Shown: positions 54,643 through 62,598, counted from the first letter of the stretch. The stretch: DNA of 64,000 nt from Lentisphaerota bacterium (GCA_018676675.1 JABHEG010000145.1:1-64000); one strand, 5' to 3'. The notes: a model not told the origin generated them from the letters alone. Program-made: numbers and translations.

Positions 54643-55593
54643 TCAGGCTCCCGGCAGGCTCTTGCGATGCATGGCGTGGAGATCGGTGATGGTCAGCTGC
54701 AGGTATTGGCTCAGATGGCAGAGAGAGGAGTGTCCGAGGATCTGCTGGATCACCACCGGATTGGCGCCGTTCTGCAGCATGTGCGTAGCCATGGCCCGAC
54801 GCAGAGCGTGAGGGGCGATCCCCGGGATGATGCCGGCGCTGACGCTGCACTTGCGCAGGAGGCAGTCGACGGCCTCCCGTCCAAGCCTGTTCCCCCGATA
54901 GCTGATCCACAGTGCATCGTGCGGCGAGAACAGACTCAGCAGTTCAGACCGGGCGCCGGACAGGTAGCGATCGATCCACTGCCGAGCCGGGCGACTGAGC
55001 GGGATGATGCGTTCCCTGGCTCCCTTGCCTCGGATGCGGACCGTTCCAGCGACCAGGTCCAGGTCCCTCACATTGACCCCGACCGCTTCTGCCAGTCGGG
55101 CCCCGGAACCGTAGAAGAACTCCAACAGCGCGCGATTGCGGATACCGAGCGGCGTCTCCGTATCGGGCTGCTGGAGGAGACGAAGAACCTGTTCCCGGCT
55201 GGGAACACGCAGCACGACCTTGTCTCTGCGAGGCATGGGAACTCCTGCTGCCGGGTTCTCGAACAGCTCCCCACGGCTCACAAGCCAAGCCAACAGCTGC
55301 CGGGTGGAGCGCAGGTAGCAGGAGATGGTGTTGTCACTCAACTCCCGGGCACGCAGCTCGTGGGCGTAGCTGAGGAGTGACCCGGACGTCAGCTCCTGCA
55401 GCCGCTCAATGCCATGCCGTTCCATGAACTCGGAAAATCGCCTCAAACCATCGCGACGAGTCCGGAGTGTGGCTGGGCTTTGTCCACGGGTTTCAAGCGC
55501 ACCAAGAAACGCATTGAGTACAGCTATCAACCTTCGCCTATCCGTATCACTTTGTCCGTTGGTTGCGCTCTCTGAAATCCTGATGGTGGTCAT
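54643..55593 (-). CDS. tyrosine recombinase (XerC/D-like) 2
   Basis: 316 aa. Same fold: R in G-S-G-A-R-L-A-E, K in G-K-G-A-R-E-R, H-A-L-R-R, L-G-H-S-S and Tyr in L-S-Q-Y-L. Both recombinases are full length with all catalytic residues, so neither is a decayed copy. In tandem systems the two enzymes often work as a pair on different sites. Confidence 0.9.
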   Translation of the reverse strand: MTTIRISESATNGQSDTDRRRLIAVLNAFLGALETRGQSPATLRTRRDGLRRFSEFMERHGIERLQELTSGSLLSYAHELRARELSDNTISCYLRSTRQLLAWLVSRGELFENPAAGVPMPRRDKVVLRVPSREQVLRLLQQPDTETPLGIRNRALLEFFYGSGARLAEAVGVNVRDLDLVAGTVRIRGKGARERIIPLSRPARQWIDRYLSGARSELLSLFSPHDALWISYRGNRLGREAVDCLLRKCSVSAGIIPGIAPHALRRAMATHMLQNGANPVVIQQILGHSSLCHLSQYLQLTITDLHAMHRKSLPGA

Positions 55594-55608
55594 ATAATGG
55601 TCTCCAGA

Positions 55609-57972
55609 TCAACTGTTTGCGTTCTGATTATCCGGCCGAACGGTCCCCGAATGGTCGTGAGGGTCGGACAGTTCCGCCAGTTCACGTTCTATCTGCTCGA
55701 TATTCTTGAGTCCCAGGCCTGAACGGCCGGCTTCTGCTCCTCCGCCATCGTGGGCCAGTCGGTAGCGATGACAGACGCCACTGCGGCTCGATTCCACCAG
55801 CACATACTGCAGTTCAGCCAACTCTCCGAGATACGTATGCACGCGGTAGTTGCTCCATCCGCAGTGCTCACGGAGATCCCGGCGGGTGAACGTGACCGAT
55901 GAACGCGGAATGGGAGGCGTGCCCAGCTCCTGACTGCGTTCAGAAACAAATCGTTCGATGGCCAGCAGCAGGTCCCTGGCCGGACTGCTGAGTTCATCCA
56001 CGCCCTTTCCCAGTGTTGCGGTCATCAGGGCGTTGGCGGCTCTGACATCCTCCAGGTCGACTTCGACATACTCAAACGGCTCTTCGCCCTCGACCGACCA
56101 CGTCTTGATGGGTTTGGACATCTGACGCAGAAAGGCGATGGCTCTGATCAAGCCCAGGTATTTGGGCTGATCCCGTCGGGACTGGAGCCGAGACGTGCCA
56201 TACGTGAGAAGCGGGGCCAACAGGTTGACCACACGGAGCGGACGCAACAGCCGCTGGAAGTTCCGGTGAACGGTACGGATGGCGTCGACATCGTTGTCTC
56301 TGCCGGAGACGACGGCCGCCTCCCGTGAACGCTGCCACGCCAGGATGCTGGCCGTCTGCTCGCAGGATTCATCGATCCCAAGCACAAAGAACCGGCTTCG
56401 GGTCTCAGGATCGACCGTCGGCTTGGTGGTGGTACAGAACACGGCAGTTGGGCCCTCCACCCGGTTCTCGGTAGTGGTCAAACGTCCGGTGGTTCGATCG
56501 CGAACCGTGGTGGAGATGACCAGTTCGCCGGCGCTGATCAGACTGCGGATCGCATACGCCGCCTCACCGGCACCGGCGACTTCCTCGAGGGCAAGCACCT
56601 TGTGGCGCAGACTCCCCTGATCCTGATAGAACAGGGCCCGACCGGTCAGGCTGGTGAGTTTGACCACATCTTCCGGGGGACAGAGAGAGAGTGTGACGTT
56701 CTGAAGGGCGCTCTTGCCGGCGCCCGAGCTGGACAGGATCAGAACACTCAACGGTTCGGTCAGTTTGCGGCTGACTGCTGCCAGGTAACACAGCAGCTTG
56801 CTGTCCGTCTCACCAACGAGGCCGCAATGCTCGCAGTCCTGTCGGATCCGGTCCAGAAGATCCGGTGATCGCCCAAGAGATTCAGCCTGTTCGCGTTCCT
56901 CGGGGGACATCGGCGGAGGACCTGCTGAAGCAACGGATGCCTGTTGTTCAGGCTCGTGCTGTTCGCAGGCAATGATCAGCTTCGCGATTTCAGAGTCGAT
57001 CAACTCAGGGGGTTGGTCAAAGGCTCGAACGAGATCGGCACAAAGGGCTTTGCGTACACTGGCGCGATACAGGTTGAGCGTGTCCACATGAAGTCTCCCC
57101 GCGAACTCCGCACGGATCGTGGCGCGCAGGACATTGGGCCCGCGTTTGAGCGCCAACACCCGATAGGTACGGGGCCCAAGCGTCAGGCACAGACCATCGC
57201 TCTCCGACATGGACTCGGCTGCACTGGACTCGACTCCGGAATCACGCAACGCAACCGCAACGGCATCAGAGAGTGCCTGTTTGCCTTCTTGGGCGAGTAG
57301 CGCGATGGGACGAATGCAGTCAGGCAGGGAGATATGGGGGCAGGGAATCGCCGTATCGGGATCACGTTCGGCAACGAGGGCCGTCACTCGGCCCACGCCC
57401 TCCCCATGGAGCATGGAGACGCTGTCCAACCAGGAATCCCGTGGAGCCGCAACGGTATTCTCAATCCCGGACGCAAACAGGGCCAGGGCATCCAGAACCG
57501 ACCCTGTGAGGAGCAGATCAGTGTGTCGTCTGGCAGCGGCGCGGTTCCATACTTGCACCGCGTCCACCGGCACGGTGAGCATGTCCGAGCTGTCGAGATC
57601 CGGACGTTCCGCCATGATCCCGGACGTGTTACCGTTGGCATCCAGCACGGGAAAGGTGATGTGCCCCGTGAGCCTTTCGACCAATTTCCGGCCTTTGCGC
57701 CCCAGGATCCCCAGGGCCTCAAGTTCACTGCGGAGTGTGCCTCTGACAGGAATCGTCTTCAGCAGTGTTCCATTGGAGTAGCCCGCTTTGAACGCCTCGA
57801 GCACGGAAGCGTCCCCGAGCCCCAGATCTGCGAGACGGGCCCGAATGTCAGCATGTTCACAGAGCGTGATCGAGTAAAGGGACGCAACCCGATCCAGGAG
57901 CTGTGCGGCCCGATCGGGTGTGGGATGGTTCTGTGCCGGCGTGTTGGTCACGGTGATGTCGCTCCGCATCAT
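55609..57972 (-). CDS. primase-like ATPase of the element
   Basis: 787 aa. The N-terminal 300 residues resemble a DnaG-type catalytic core: a helical start (V-A-S-L-Y-S-I-T-L), G-Y-S-N-G-T-L, then I-T-F-P-V-L-D-A-N-G-N-T-S-G and a toprim-like strand region (T-D-L-L-L-T-G-S-V-L-D-A-L). The C-terminal half has a P-loop S-S-S-G-A-G-K-S with Walker B-like L-A-L-E-E-V. No CHC2 zinc finger. Start overlaps the previous gene by 116 nt, so another start may be used. Suggests replication or helicase function for the element. Confidence 0.7.
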   Translation of the reverse strand: MMRSDITVTNTPAQNHPTPDRAAQLLDRVASLYSITLCEHADIRARLADLGLGDASVLEAFKAGYSNGTLLKTIPVRGTLRSELEALGILGRKGRKLVERLTGHITFPVLDANGNTSGIMAERPDLDSSDMLTVPVDAVQVWNRAAARRHTDLLLTGSVLDALALFASGIENTVAAPRDSWLDSVSMLHGEGVGRVTALVAERDPDTAIPCPHISLPDCIRPIALLAQEGKQALSDAVAVALRDSGVESSAAESMSESDGLCLTLGPRTYRVLALKRGPNVLRATIRAEFAGRLHVDTLNLYRASVRKALCADLVRAFDQPPELIDSEIAKLIIACEQHEPEQQASVASAGPPPMSPEEREQAESLGRSPDLLDRIRQDCEHCGLVGETDSKLLCYLAAVSRKLTEPLSVLILSSSGAGKSALQNVTLSLCPPEDVVKLTSLTGRALFYQDQGSLRHKVLALEEVAGAGEAAYAIRSLISAGELVISTTVRDRTTGRLTTTENRVEGPTAVFCTTTKPTVDPETRSRFFVLGIDESCEQTASILAWQRSREAAVVSGRDNDVDAIRTVHRNFQRLLRPLRVVNLLAPLLTYGTSRLQSRRDQPKYLGLIRAIAFLRQMSKPIKTWSVEGEEPFEYVEVDLEDVRAANALMTATLGKGVDELSSPARDLLLAIERFVSERSQELGTPPIPRSSVTFTRRDLREHCGWSNYRVHTYLGELAELQYVLVESSRSGVCHRYRLAHDGGGAEAGRSGLGLKNIEQIERELAELSDPHDHSGTVRPDNQNANS

Positions 57973-58540
57973 GGGATCGAACGGTCTCGGGCGAGTTCAC
58001 ATCGCCCCAGTTGCTTCTCCCATTTCGGTACACCCTGAGCAGCCGGTTTCTAGCGGGATCTTGTAACGCAACACCCTCCAAATGATGCACAAGTGCCGTA
58101 GCCACAACGTGCTGTGACAAAGCGATATCTTGTAACGCAGGAAGGATGGCCTCAACGGCCTCGGTCGGTGAGCTCGGCTCCACGTCCCCCAGCAGGCTCA
58201 ACAGGTCTACAGAACCCACCTCAATCGGCACGACACCAAGCGGTTGTGAGAAAGCGATCTCTTGTAACGCACGCTTGCGCCGCTTCCGCTGTTTCCGGCT
58301 TTCGTAGCCAGTCCGCCAGTAGCCGGCGTTCTCCAGGCGCCATCCCCGAACCCGATCGCAGTTGTGCGGTCCCCGGAAATAGCTCCGGTTCTTCGCCAGC
58401 CATTTCTTCTGGCTCGCCGCCTTGCTCGCCTTGCGGCACTTCTTCTTTTCTGTGCAGTATTTCTGTCGGTGTGCGTTGTACCGATCCGGCGTGAACCACT
58501 CCTTGCAGCTGGGACACCTGTGCTCTCCTCGGGATGCCAT
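57857..58540 (-). CDS. Cys-cluster (zinc-finger-like) small protein of the element
   Basis: 227 aa from ATG 58540 (GGAGGG upstream). N-terminal R-C-P-S-C-K-E-W-F and C-x(5)-C set (residues 8-36) are zinc-finger-like, followed by a basic region and W-R-x-E-N-A-G-Y-W-R. The second half has three A-L-Q-x-I-A-x-S-Q-type repeats. I recall such Cys-rich proteins with a W-x-x-N-P-x-Y-W motif in planctomycete mobile regions, from memory. Probably DNA-binding. Its end overlaps the primase-like start by 116 nt. Confidence 0.6.
   Translation of the reverse strand: MASRGEHRCPSCKEWFTPDRYNAHRQKYCTEKKKCRKASKAASQKKWLAKNRSYFRGPHNCDRVRGWRLENAGYWRTGYESRKQRKRRKRALQEIAFSQPLGVVPIEVGSVDLLSLLGDVEPSSPTEAVEAILPALQDIALSQHVVATALVHHLEGVALQDPARNRLLRVYRNGRSNWGDVNSPETVRSHDAERHHRDQHAGTEPSHTRSGRTAPGSGCVPLLDHAL
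58113..58271 (-). repeat. 27-nt imperfect direct repeats in the Cys-cluster gene
   Basis: Two 27-nt copies (58113-58139 and 58245-58271) differ at two positions and are 132 nt apart (44 codons); a third, TTGTAACGCA at 58061-58070, is shorter. They encode the A-L-Q-x-I-A-x-S-Q repeats. Confidence 0.7.
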
Positions 58541-58584
58541 GGTCAATACCCTCCAAATGTCTGCGGCTGAGCACATAATCTGCC

Positions 58585-58666
58585 ACGGAAGGACGGAGGA
58601 GGGCAAGGGGAAAGGTGAGAGACAGGGGGAAGACGTAGTAGGGCGAGCGGGGGAAGAGGGAGGGAA
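58585..58666 (+). other. polypurine tract
   Basis: About 80 nt, more than 85 percent A/G on the plus strand, upstream of the Cys-cluster gene. With 58667-58824 it forms the gap at the right side of the element; no gene seen in it. The 58740-58772 repeat lies here. Confidence 0.5.
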
Positions 58667-58739
58667 GCCCGGAACACAGACTTCTGGGGCCACGAGGCGG
58701 AGAGGCAGGGATATCAAGTGTCAGAGCCTGGTCCAGAAT

Positions 58740-58772
58740 ACTCAGCTCTGCCTGCTGTCAGTTGAGGTCTGG
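58740..58772 (-). repeat. 33-bp cassette-boundary repeat, copy 3
   Basis: Matches the copies at 49228 and 51125. Lies 53 nt after protein O, at the point where the next cassette would be expected and the mobile element stands instead. Confidence 0.6.
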
Positions 58773-58824
58773 CCTTGTCTGCTAAGGCGTTGATGCGAAA
58801 TCAGAGGACTGACACGGGCATCCG

Positions 58825-59781
58825 TCAGTCAAGAGGAACGACAATCCGGAAGCCGGTGTTCGCGAGCGAGGGTGTCAGTCCAATTTGCCCCGGCTCCCGG
58901 TACGTCGTTGTGTAGACCAGTAGATTCGGCACACGCCCCCTTAGTACGTGGGCTTTCCCAGGGAACGACTGGAGGGAGCCGACGCTGGAGACCACCGGCA
59001 GCTGTTCCTCCCGCGGTCCTTGTGGATCGTGCGTGTCATCCGGGAGGTACCGGACTCCATAGAAGTCCGAGCACCATTCGCCAACGATCGCATCAATCAT
59101 ACCAATGACACCAGTCGGCGTTGAGTTGCCTGGATACGCGTGAACTGGAGCACCATCGGGTGCCGCAGACGTCCACTCCCGGGTGCTATCATGCCCCCAC
59201 GGGAACCTCCTCATCTCGGGACCACGGGCCACGAACTCCCACTCCGCTTCGGTAGGGAGCCGGACTTCCCGACGAACTCGTTCCCCGAGCCATCTGCAGA
59301 AGGCGACAGCACCTTCCCACGGCACACAGTTGACTGCATGATCGGCCAGATTGTCTTCTGGCTCGTACTTCCCGTCATTTAGTCGTAGACGGGAGAACTC
59401 CCCCAGCGAAACGAATGGTCCTCCATGGGGTGCTGTGTTGAGGAATACGCAGAACTGCTGACAGCTGACCTTGTACCGACCGATGAAGAACCCCTTCGAG
59501 ATCTGGACTGTTCGAAGAGGGAACTCGTCCATGGTCTCGGTTGCCTCCCAGAACACCTCGGCTAGACGTCTCATCAGCTTGTTAGGCGGTCGCCGTCCCA
59601 TCCTGAACTGACCCGGCTCAACGCGGACAAGATCGACTGTGAAGTCATCCAAAACGAGAGGGGCAGGTGCGATTGGTTCTCCTGAAGGGGACGCATCGAC
59701 GGTTCGACAACGCCCGGCGGCGAGGGTGAACAGGAGGAGGCCGAGGAACACTCGCTCCCAAGCAGACTGCGTAACTCTCAT
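58825..59781 (-). CDS. exported FGE-sulfatase-domain protein O, candidate immunity for tip P
   Basis: 318 aa from ATG 59781 (GAGGTGA upstream). Signal peptide at residues 8-25, ending in a Cys region (A-A-G-R-C). The body is a formylglycine-generating-enzyme/SUMF1-type fold: F-x-M-G, Y-K-V-S-C-Q-Q-F-C, W-E-G-A-V-A-F-C-R-W-L-G, R-L-P-T-E-A-E-W-E and a final G-F-R. This fold is also used as a binding scaffold, which would suit an immunity or substrate-recognition role. 63 nt after RHS tip P. Confidence 0.7.
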   Translation of the reverse strand: MRVTQSAWERVFLGLLLFTLAAGRCRTVDASPSGEPIAPAPLVLDDFTVDLVRVEPGQFRMGRRPPNKLMRRLAEVFWEATETMDEFPLRTVQISKGFFIGRYKVSCQQFCVFLNTAPHGGPFVSLGEFSRLRLNDGKYEPEDNLADHAVNCVPWEGAVAFCRWLGERVRREVRLPTEAEWEFVARGPEMRRFPWGHDSTREWTSAAPDGAPVHAYPGNSTPTGVIGMIDAIVGEWCSDFYGVRYLPDDTHDPQGPREEQLPVVSSVGSLQSFPGKAHVLRGRVPNLLVYTTTYREPGQIGLTPSLANTGFRIVVPLD

Positions 59782-59844
59782 GAAGCTCACCTCAGCGTTC
59801 GCGTCGCCGTCGGTTCCAGCCTATCCGGTGCACGGAGCAGATGG

Positions 59845-60657
59845 TCACCTCCACCATGGCCGCCATGGCCACGGCAACTGGATTCCCGGCCCGTTGGGCC
59901 AGGGAGGCAGAGGAGAGGGGAGATCGGCTCGTCTTCCCCAGCGACGAGTAGGCGGGCCGTCCGGTGTGCTGGGACCAATCCCGTTGTCTGTACAACACTG
60001 AGCGCATGTTCGCGTCTCACATCTATGCCCGCACTGTCGCCCGGTCGCATTGTCGGCGTAATCAGAAGCCTGGTTTGCACTGTTGCATGCGTTCTGCAGT
60101 TGCTGCAGAAGGGCTCGCCCGGGCCCGGAGCGCGCGAGTCGCCCATAGCAACCGTCGCGTACCAGTCCGTCTCGGATATCGCACATATCGTTGTCCAACT
60201 GCTCTTTGAGGTCAGACATCGTCCGGGCAAAAATCTCGCCGGCCGTTCCGCCGCCGAGGGATTTCCGCATCCGGCAATTCCAGAAGCAGTGGCGGTATGG
60301 CATTGTACCGGTCGTAGTCGTGAAAGGGGCACCGGGAAGGTTGTTTCGAGCAGTGTGGTAAGCTCGGTAAGCTGCGGCAATCGTGCGGAGACTGCATTTT
60401 CCTAGGACATCGACTTGGTCGGCAACACGATTGGCCAAGAAAGCAAACAGACTTACTCCGCCCCACTCCTCGGCCGGGTCCCGGTTCGCCCATCTCCCCA
60501 AGCCCGGGCTGTAGTACCGGTAGCCCGACACTTGCATTCCCGACTCCCCAGAATGCCGTTTTCGAGGTGCAGACTTTTTCGGGTAGGTCGTCTTCCAGCC
60601 GAACAGCGGATAGGTGTGCGTCGTCGCGGATAGTTGATGTGTTTTGAGGCTGAGCAT
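59845..60657 (-). CDS. orphan RHS tip P
   Basis: 270 aa from the ATG in the shared block. RHS end to residue 86, then a tip of about 180 residues. It includes Y-R-H-C-F-W-N-C, which recalls the R-H-A-x-W of DUF6973-like toxins, and ten Cys. The Pro-rich C-terminus (P-P-W-P-N-G-P-G) differs from the other tips. Effector class not certain. Confidence 0.65.
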   Translation of the reverse strand: MLSLKTHQLSATTHTYPLFGWKTTYPKKSAPRKRHSGESGMQVSGYRYYSPGLGRWANRDPAEEWGGVSLFAFLANRVADQVDVLGKCSLRTIAAAYRAYHTARNNLPGAPFTTTTGTMPYRHCFWNCRMRKSLGGGTAGEIFARTMSDLKEQLDNDMCDIRDGLVRDGCYGRLARSGPGRALLQQLQNACNSANQASDYADNATGRQCGHRCETRTCAQCCTDNGIGPSTPDGPPTRRWGRRADLPSPLPPWPNGPGIQLPWPWRPWWR

Positions 60658-60726
60658 GCGGGTCGTCTTCTTCCGAGTCCTACTATCCCTTCCTCACAGT
60701 AGGCGTTCCTGCGTAGGTGGTCAAGG
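60475..60726 (-). repeat. RHS homology block, copy P
   Basis: About 250 bp. Carries TAG TAG in the ancestral frame plus a 1-nt shift just before the ATG, so the tip can only be read from the internal ATG or after recombination. Confidence 0.85.
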
Positions 60727-60773
60727 GGCGAGGCAAGGGCAGCCTGCTCGCCGAAGGAAGAAACAGCGTCCCC

Positions 60774-61598
60774 CTATTCATCCGGGGGCAGCAGGTCCTC
60801 AGCCATGCTGGCCGGTCGAAGCCCATCCGCTTCGGGAAGCCTTGCCGGGAGTTCCGGGAAGTTCGGCTGGATCCCCAGACGGGCGTAGATCTCCCTCACC
60901 TCGGGTACCCCCCAGACTCGTGCGTAGTCTGCTGCGTTCATGCCCCCCGCGTCCTTCACCTGCGGCTTTGCCCCTTTGGAGAGGATAAGCTCTGTAAGGC
61001 TAACCGACCAGTAGGCAGCATGAAGCGGAAGCCCGTCCCAGGCGGACGAGAAGTCGACTCGCGCCCCATGGCGAATCAACAGTTCCGCCAGACGTCTGTG
61101 ACGCGACCGAACAGCCAAGTGGACAGCAGTGTGCCCCTCTGCTGCCCCGACGCCATCTTTGCTCTCCAAGTCGCAACCGTGGGACACGAGGATGGCCCCG
61201 ATCGCCCAGATTACCCGCTGCCTCTTCTCCAAGGGGGCTGCCTGCAGGGAAGGGTCTCCGTCCGGCACTGAGCCGTTGTTTGCCTCCCGCTGCCAATCCA
61301 ACGGACAGCGAGGGGCCATGGCCAAAGCCAAGAGGGGGGTGAAGTTGTGGGCGCCGGATGGTACGCCGCCTCCAGCGAACTCACTCGGGAACAGCTCTAT
61401 GTTCGCCTCACCAAAACGGGCATTGATGCTTGCTCCCCGCCGCAGTGCACCGACAACGCCGTCAAGATCAACTTGATGGCAGGCCACAATCAGGTCCTGG
61501 TGCATCGAGAGCTCCTGAGCACTCGAAGGGAAGGCAAGAACAGCGGCAATCAACAGGGATAGGCTTCCTCGCCACTGCCATTCTGGTGAGTTGTTCAT
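60774..61598 (-). CDS. exported ankyrin-repeat protein Q, candidate immunity for tip R
   Basis: 274 aa with signal peptide (about 12-28, ending S-S-A-Q). About three to four ankyrin repeats: A-x-x-G-H-T-A-V-H-L-A-V-R, R-L-A-E-L-L-I-R-H-G-A-R-V-D, D-G-L-P-L-H-A-A and L-T-E-L-I-L-S-K-G-A. Ankyrin-repeat proteins are known as immunity partners of polymorphic toxins; here it is exported. 109 nt after RHS tip R. Confidence 0.75.
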   Translation of the reverse strand: MNNSPEWQWRGSLSLLIAAVLAFPSSAQELSMHQDLIVACHQVDLDGVVGALRRGASINARFGEANIELFPSEFAGGGVPSGAHNFTPLLALAMAPRCPLDWQREANNGSVPDGDPSLQAAPLEKRQRVIWAIGAILVSHGCDLESKDGVGAAEGHTAVHLAVRSRHRRLAELLIRHGARVDFSSAWDGLPLHAAYWSVSLTELILSKGAKPQVKDAGGMNAADYARVWGVPEVREIYARLGIQPNFPELPARLPEADGLRPASMAEDLLPPDE

Positions 61599-61707
61599 GA
61601 TGGAGTCACAGCTTCAGATGTTTCGGGATTGGGTCGACGCCCACGCCCTCTTCATGTCCCTGTCTTGGGCGAGCGTCGTGTCGAGGTGATGCCAACATAG
61701 ACAGCCA

Positions 61708-62598
61708 TCAGGGATCCACGGGCCTAGGAGGCCAGGGCCAGTCCGTCGCCGGCCCGTCAAGCGTGGTGATGTGTCCGGTGTTTGTTCCAGGAAGGGGAGG
61801 GTGGAGCGCACCGTCGACAGGCTCTCCGGAGGGATGCCCGTGTCCGGCTTCCCTTGTCATGAAACGCTGGAATGCTCTTGTGGCCCGCCTAATCCGGGCA
61901 TCAATGGCTTGCTGTTCAACCCCTGCCCCAGGACAACACTGGGCGTACTTAGCCTCCATGGCCTCAAGTACGGGTACAATCCTGTTGTGGATGAAATCGA
62001 GCTGATTGCGGGCATGCCTCTGTTCATGCCCGTACCTTCCCGGGATGTTCCGCGTCGGAGGCCTGTTGCTTACCGCAGCGGACATGGAAATGCTGACCGA
62101 GCAGGCAAGACCAAAGCGGGGGGCGATGATGGCCTCCTCTTCGCTGGTGGCCAACGAGACGCATTCGCACTGAATCATGTTCCTGACGCTCGCGATCTGC
62201 CCACGGAGATCGAAGCGTCCATTGATCATGGTGTATCCCTCAGAAGCCATATTCCGTCCCGGCTCACCGGGGTAGTGCTGGTACACAACCACCGGCAGGT
62301 CCAGCGCAGACGTTGGCCGCATGCCGGACAGATCAACCAAGCCCAAGTAATCGCTTGATGTCGAGGGGGCATTTCTCACGAAGCCGTAAGCGTTGACTCC
62401 CCCAGCTTCCCCAATCGGGTCCCTCCTCGTCCACCGTCCCAAGCTCGGGCTGTAGTACCGGTGGCCCGAGACTTGCATCCGCGACTCCCCGGATACCCCT
62501 TTTCGGACTGCAGACTTTTTCGGATAGTTCGTCTTCCAGCCGAACGGTGGGTAGGTGAATCTCCTTGCAGAGGAACTAGCTGTGTTCAGCACGAACAT
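61708..62598 (-). CDS. orphan RHS tip R with an HExxH zincin motif
   Basis: 296 aa from ATG 62598 (GGAGG seven nt upstream), a much better start than the open frame to 62763. RHS end to residue 86, then H-E-Q-R-H at 191-195 in a helix (G-R-Y-G-H-E-Q-R-H-A-R-N), paired Cys (C-E-C, C-C-P) and a Pro-rich end. Same layout as tip E, so likely the same metallopeptidase family. Confidence 0.7.
   Translation of the reverse strand: MFVLNTASSSARRFTYPPFGWKTNYPKKSAVRKGVSGESRMQVSGHRYYSPSLGRWTRRDPIGEAGGVNAYGFVRNAPSTSSDYLGLVDLSGMRPTSALDLPVVVYQHYPGEPGRNMASEGYTMINGRFDLRGQIASVRNMIQCECVSLATSEEEAIIAPRFGLACSVSISMSAAVSNRPPTRNIPGRYGHEQRHARNQLDFIHNRIVPVLEAMEAKYAQCCPGAGVEQQAIDARIRRATRAFQRFMTREAGHGHPSGEPVDGALHPPLPGTNTGHITTLDGPATDWPWPPRPVDP
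62416..62555 (-). repeat. RHS homology block, copy R (short)
   Basis: Inner about 140 bp only, as in copy I; upstream sequence is unrelated. Confidence 0.8.

Larger units (their letters stand above)
53655..58540 (-). mobile_element. candidate integrase-based mobile element in the RHS array
   Basis: Four genes in one direction: Cys-cluster protein, primase-like ATPase, and two tandem tyrosine recombinases, with close or overlapping spacing. They lie between cassettes I and P and break the tip/immunity order. I found no terminal inverted repeats or target-site duplication by eye, so the ends are not defined; the Rpn-type gene next to it may or may not belong to it. The layout resembles Tn554-type multi-recombinase elements in principle, but with two recombinases and a primase-like ATPase. 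Confidence 0.6.

Noticed and set aside
58825..59781. FGE protein as target of a diversity-generating retroelement
   Set aside because: No reverse transcriptase and no template/variable repeat pair in the window.
45690..62555. CRISPR-like array
   Set aside because: Repeats are 140-250 bp, coding and 1.2-8 kb apart; no spacers, no cas genes.
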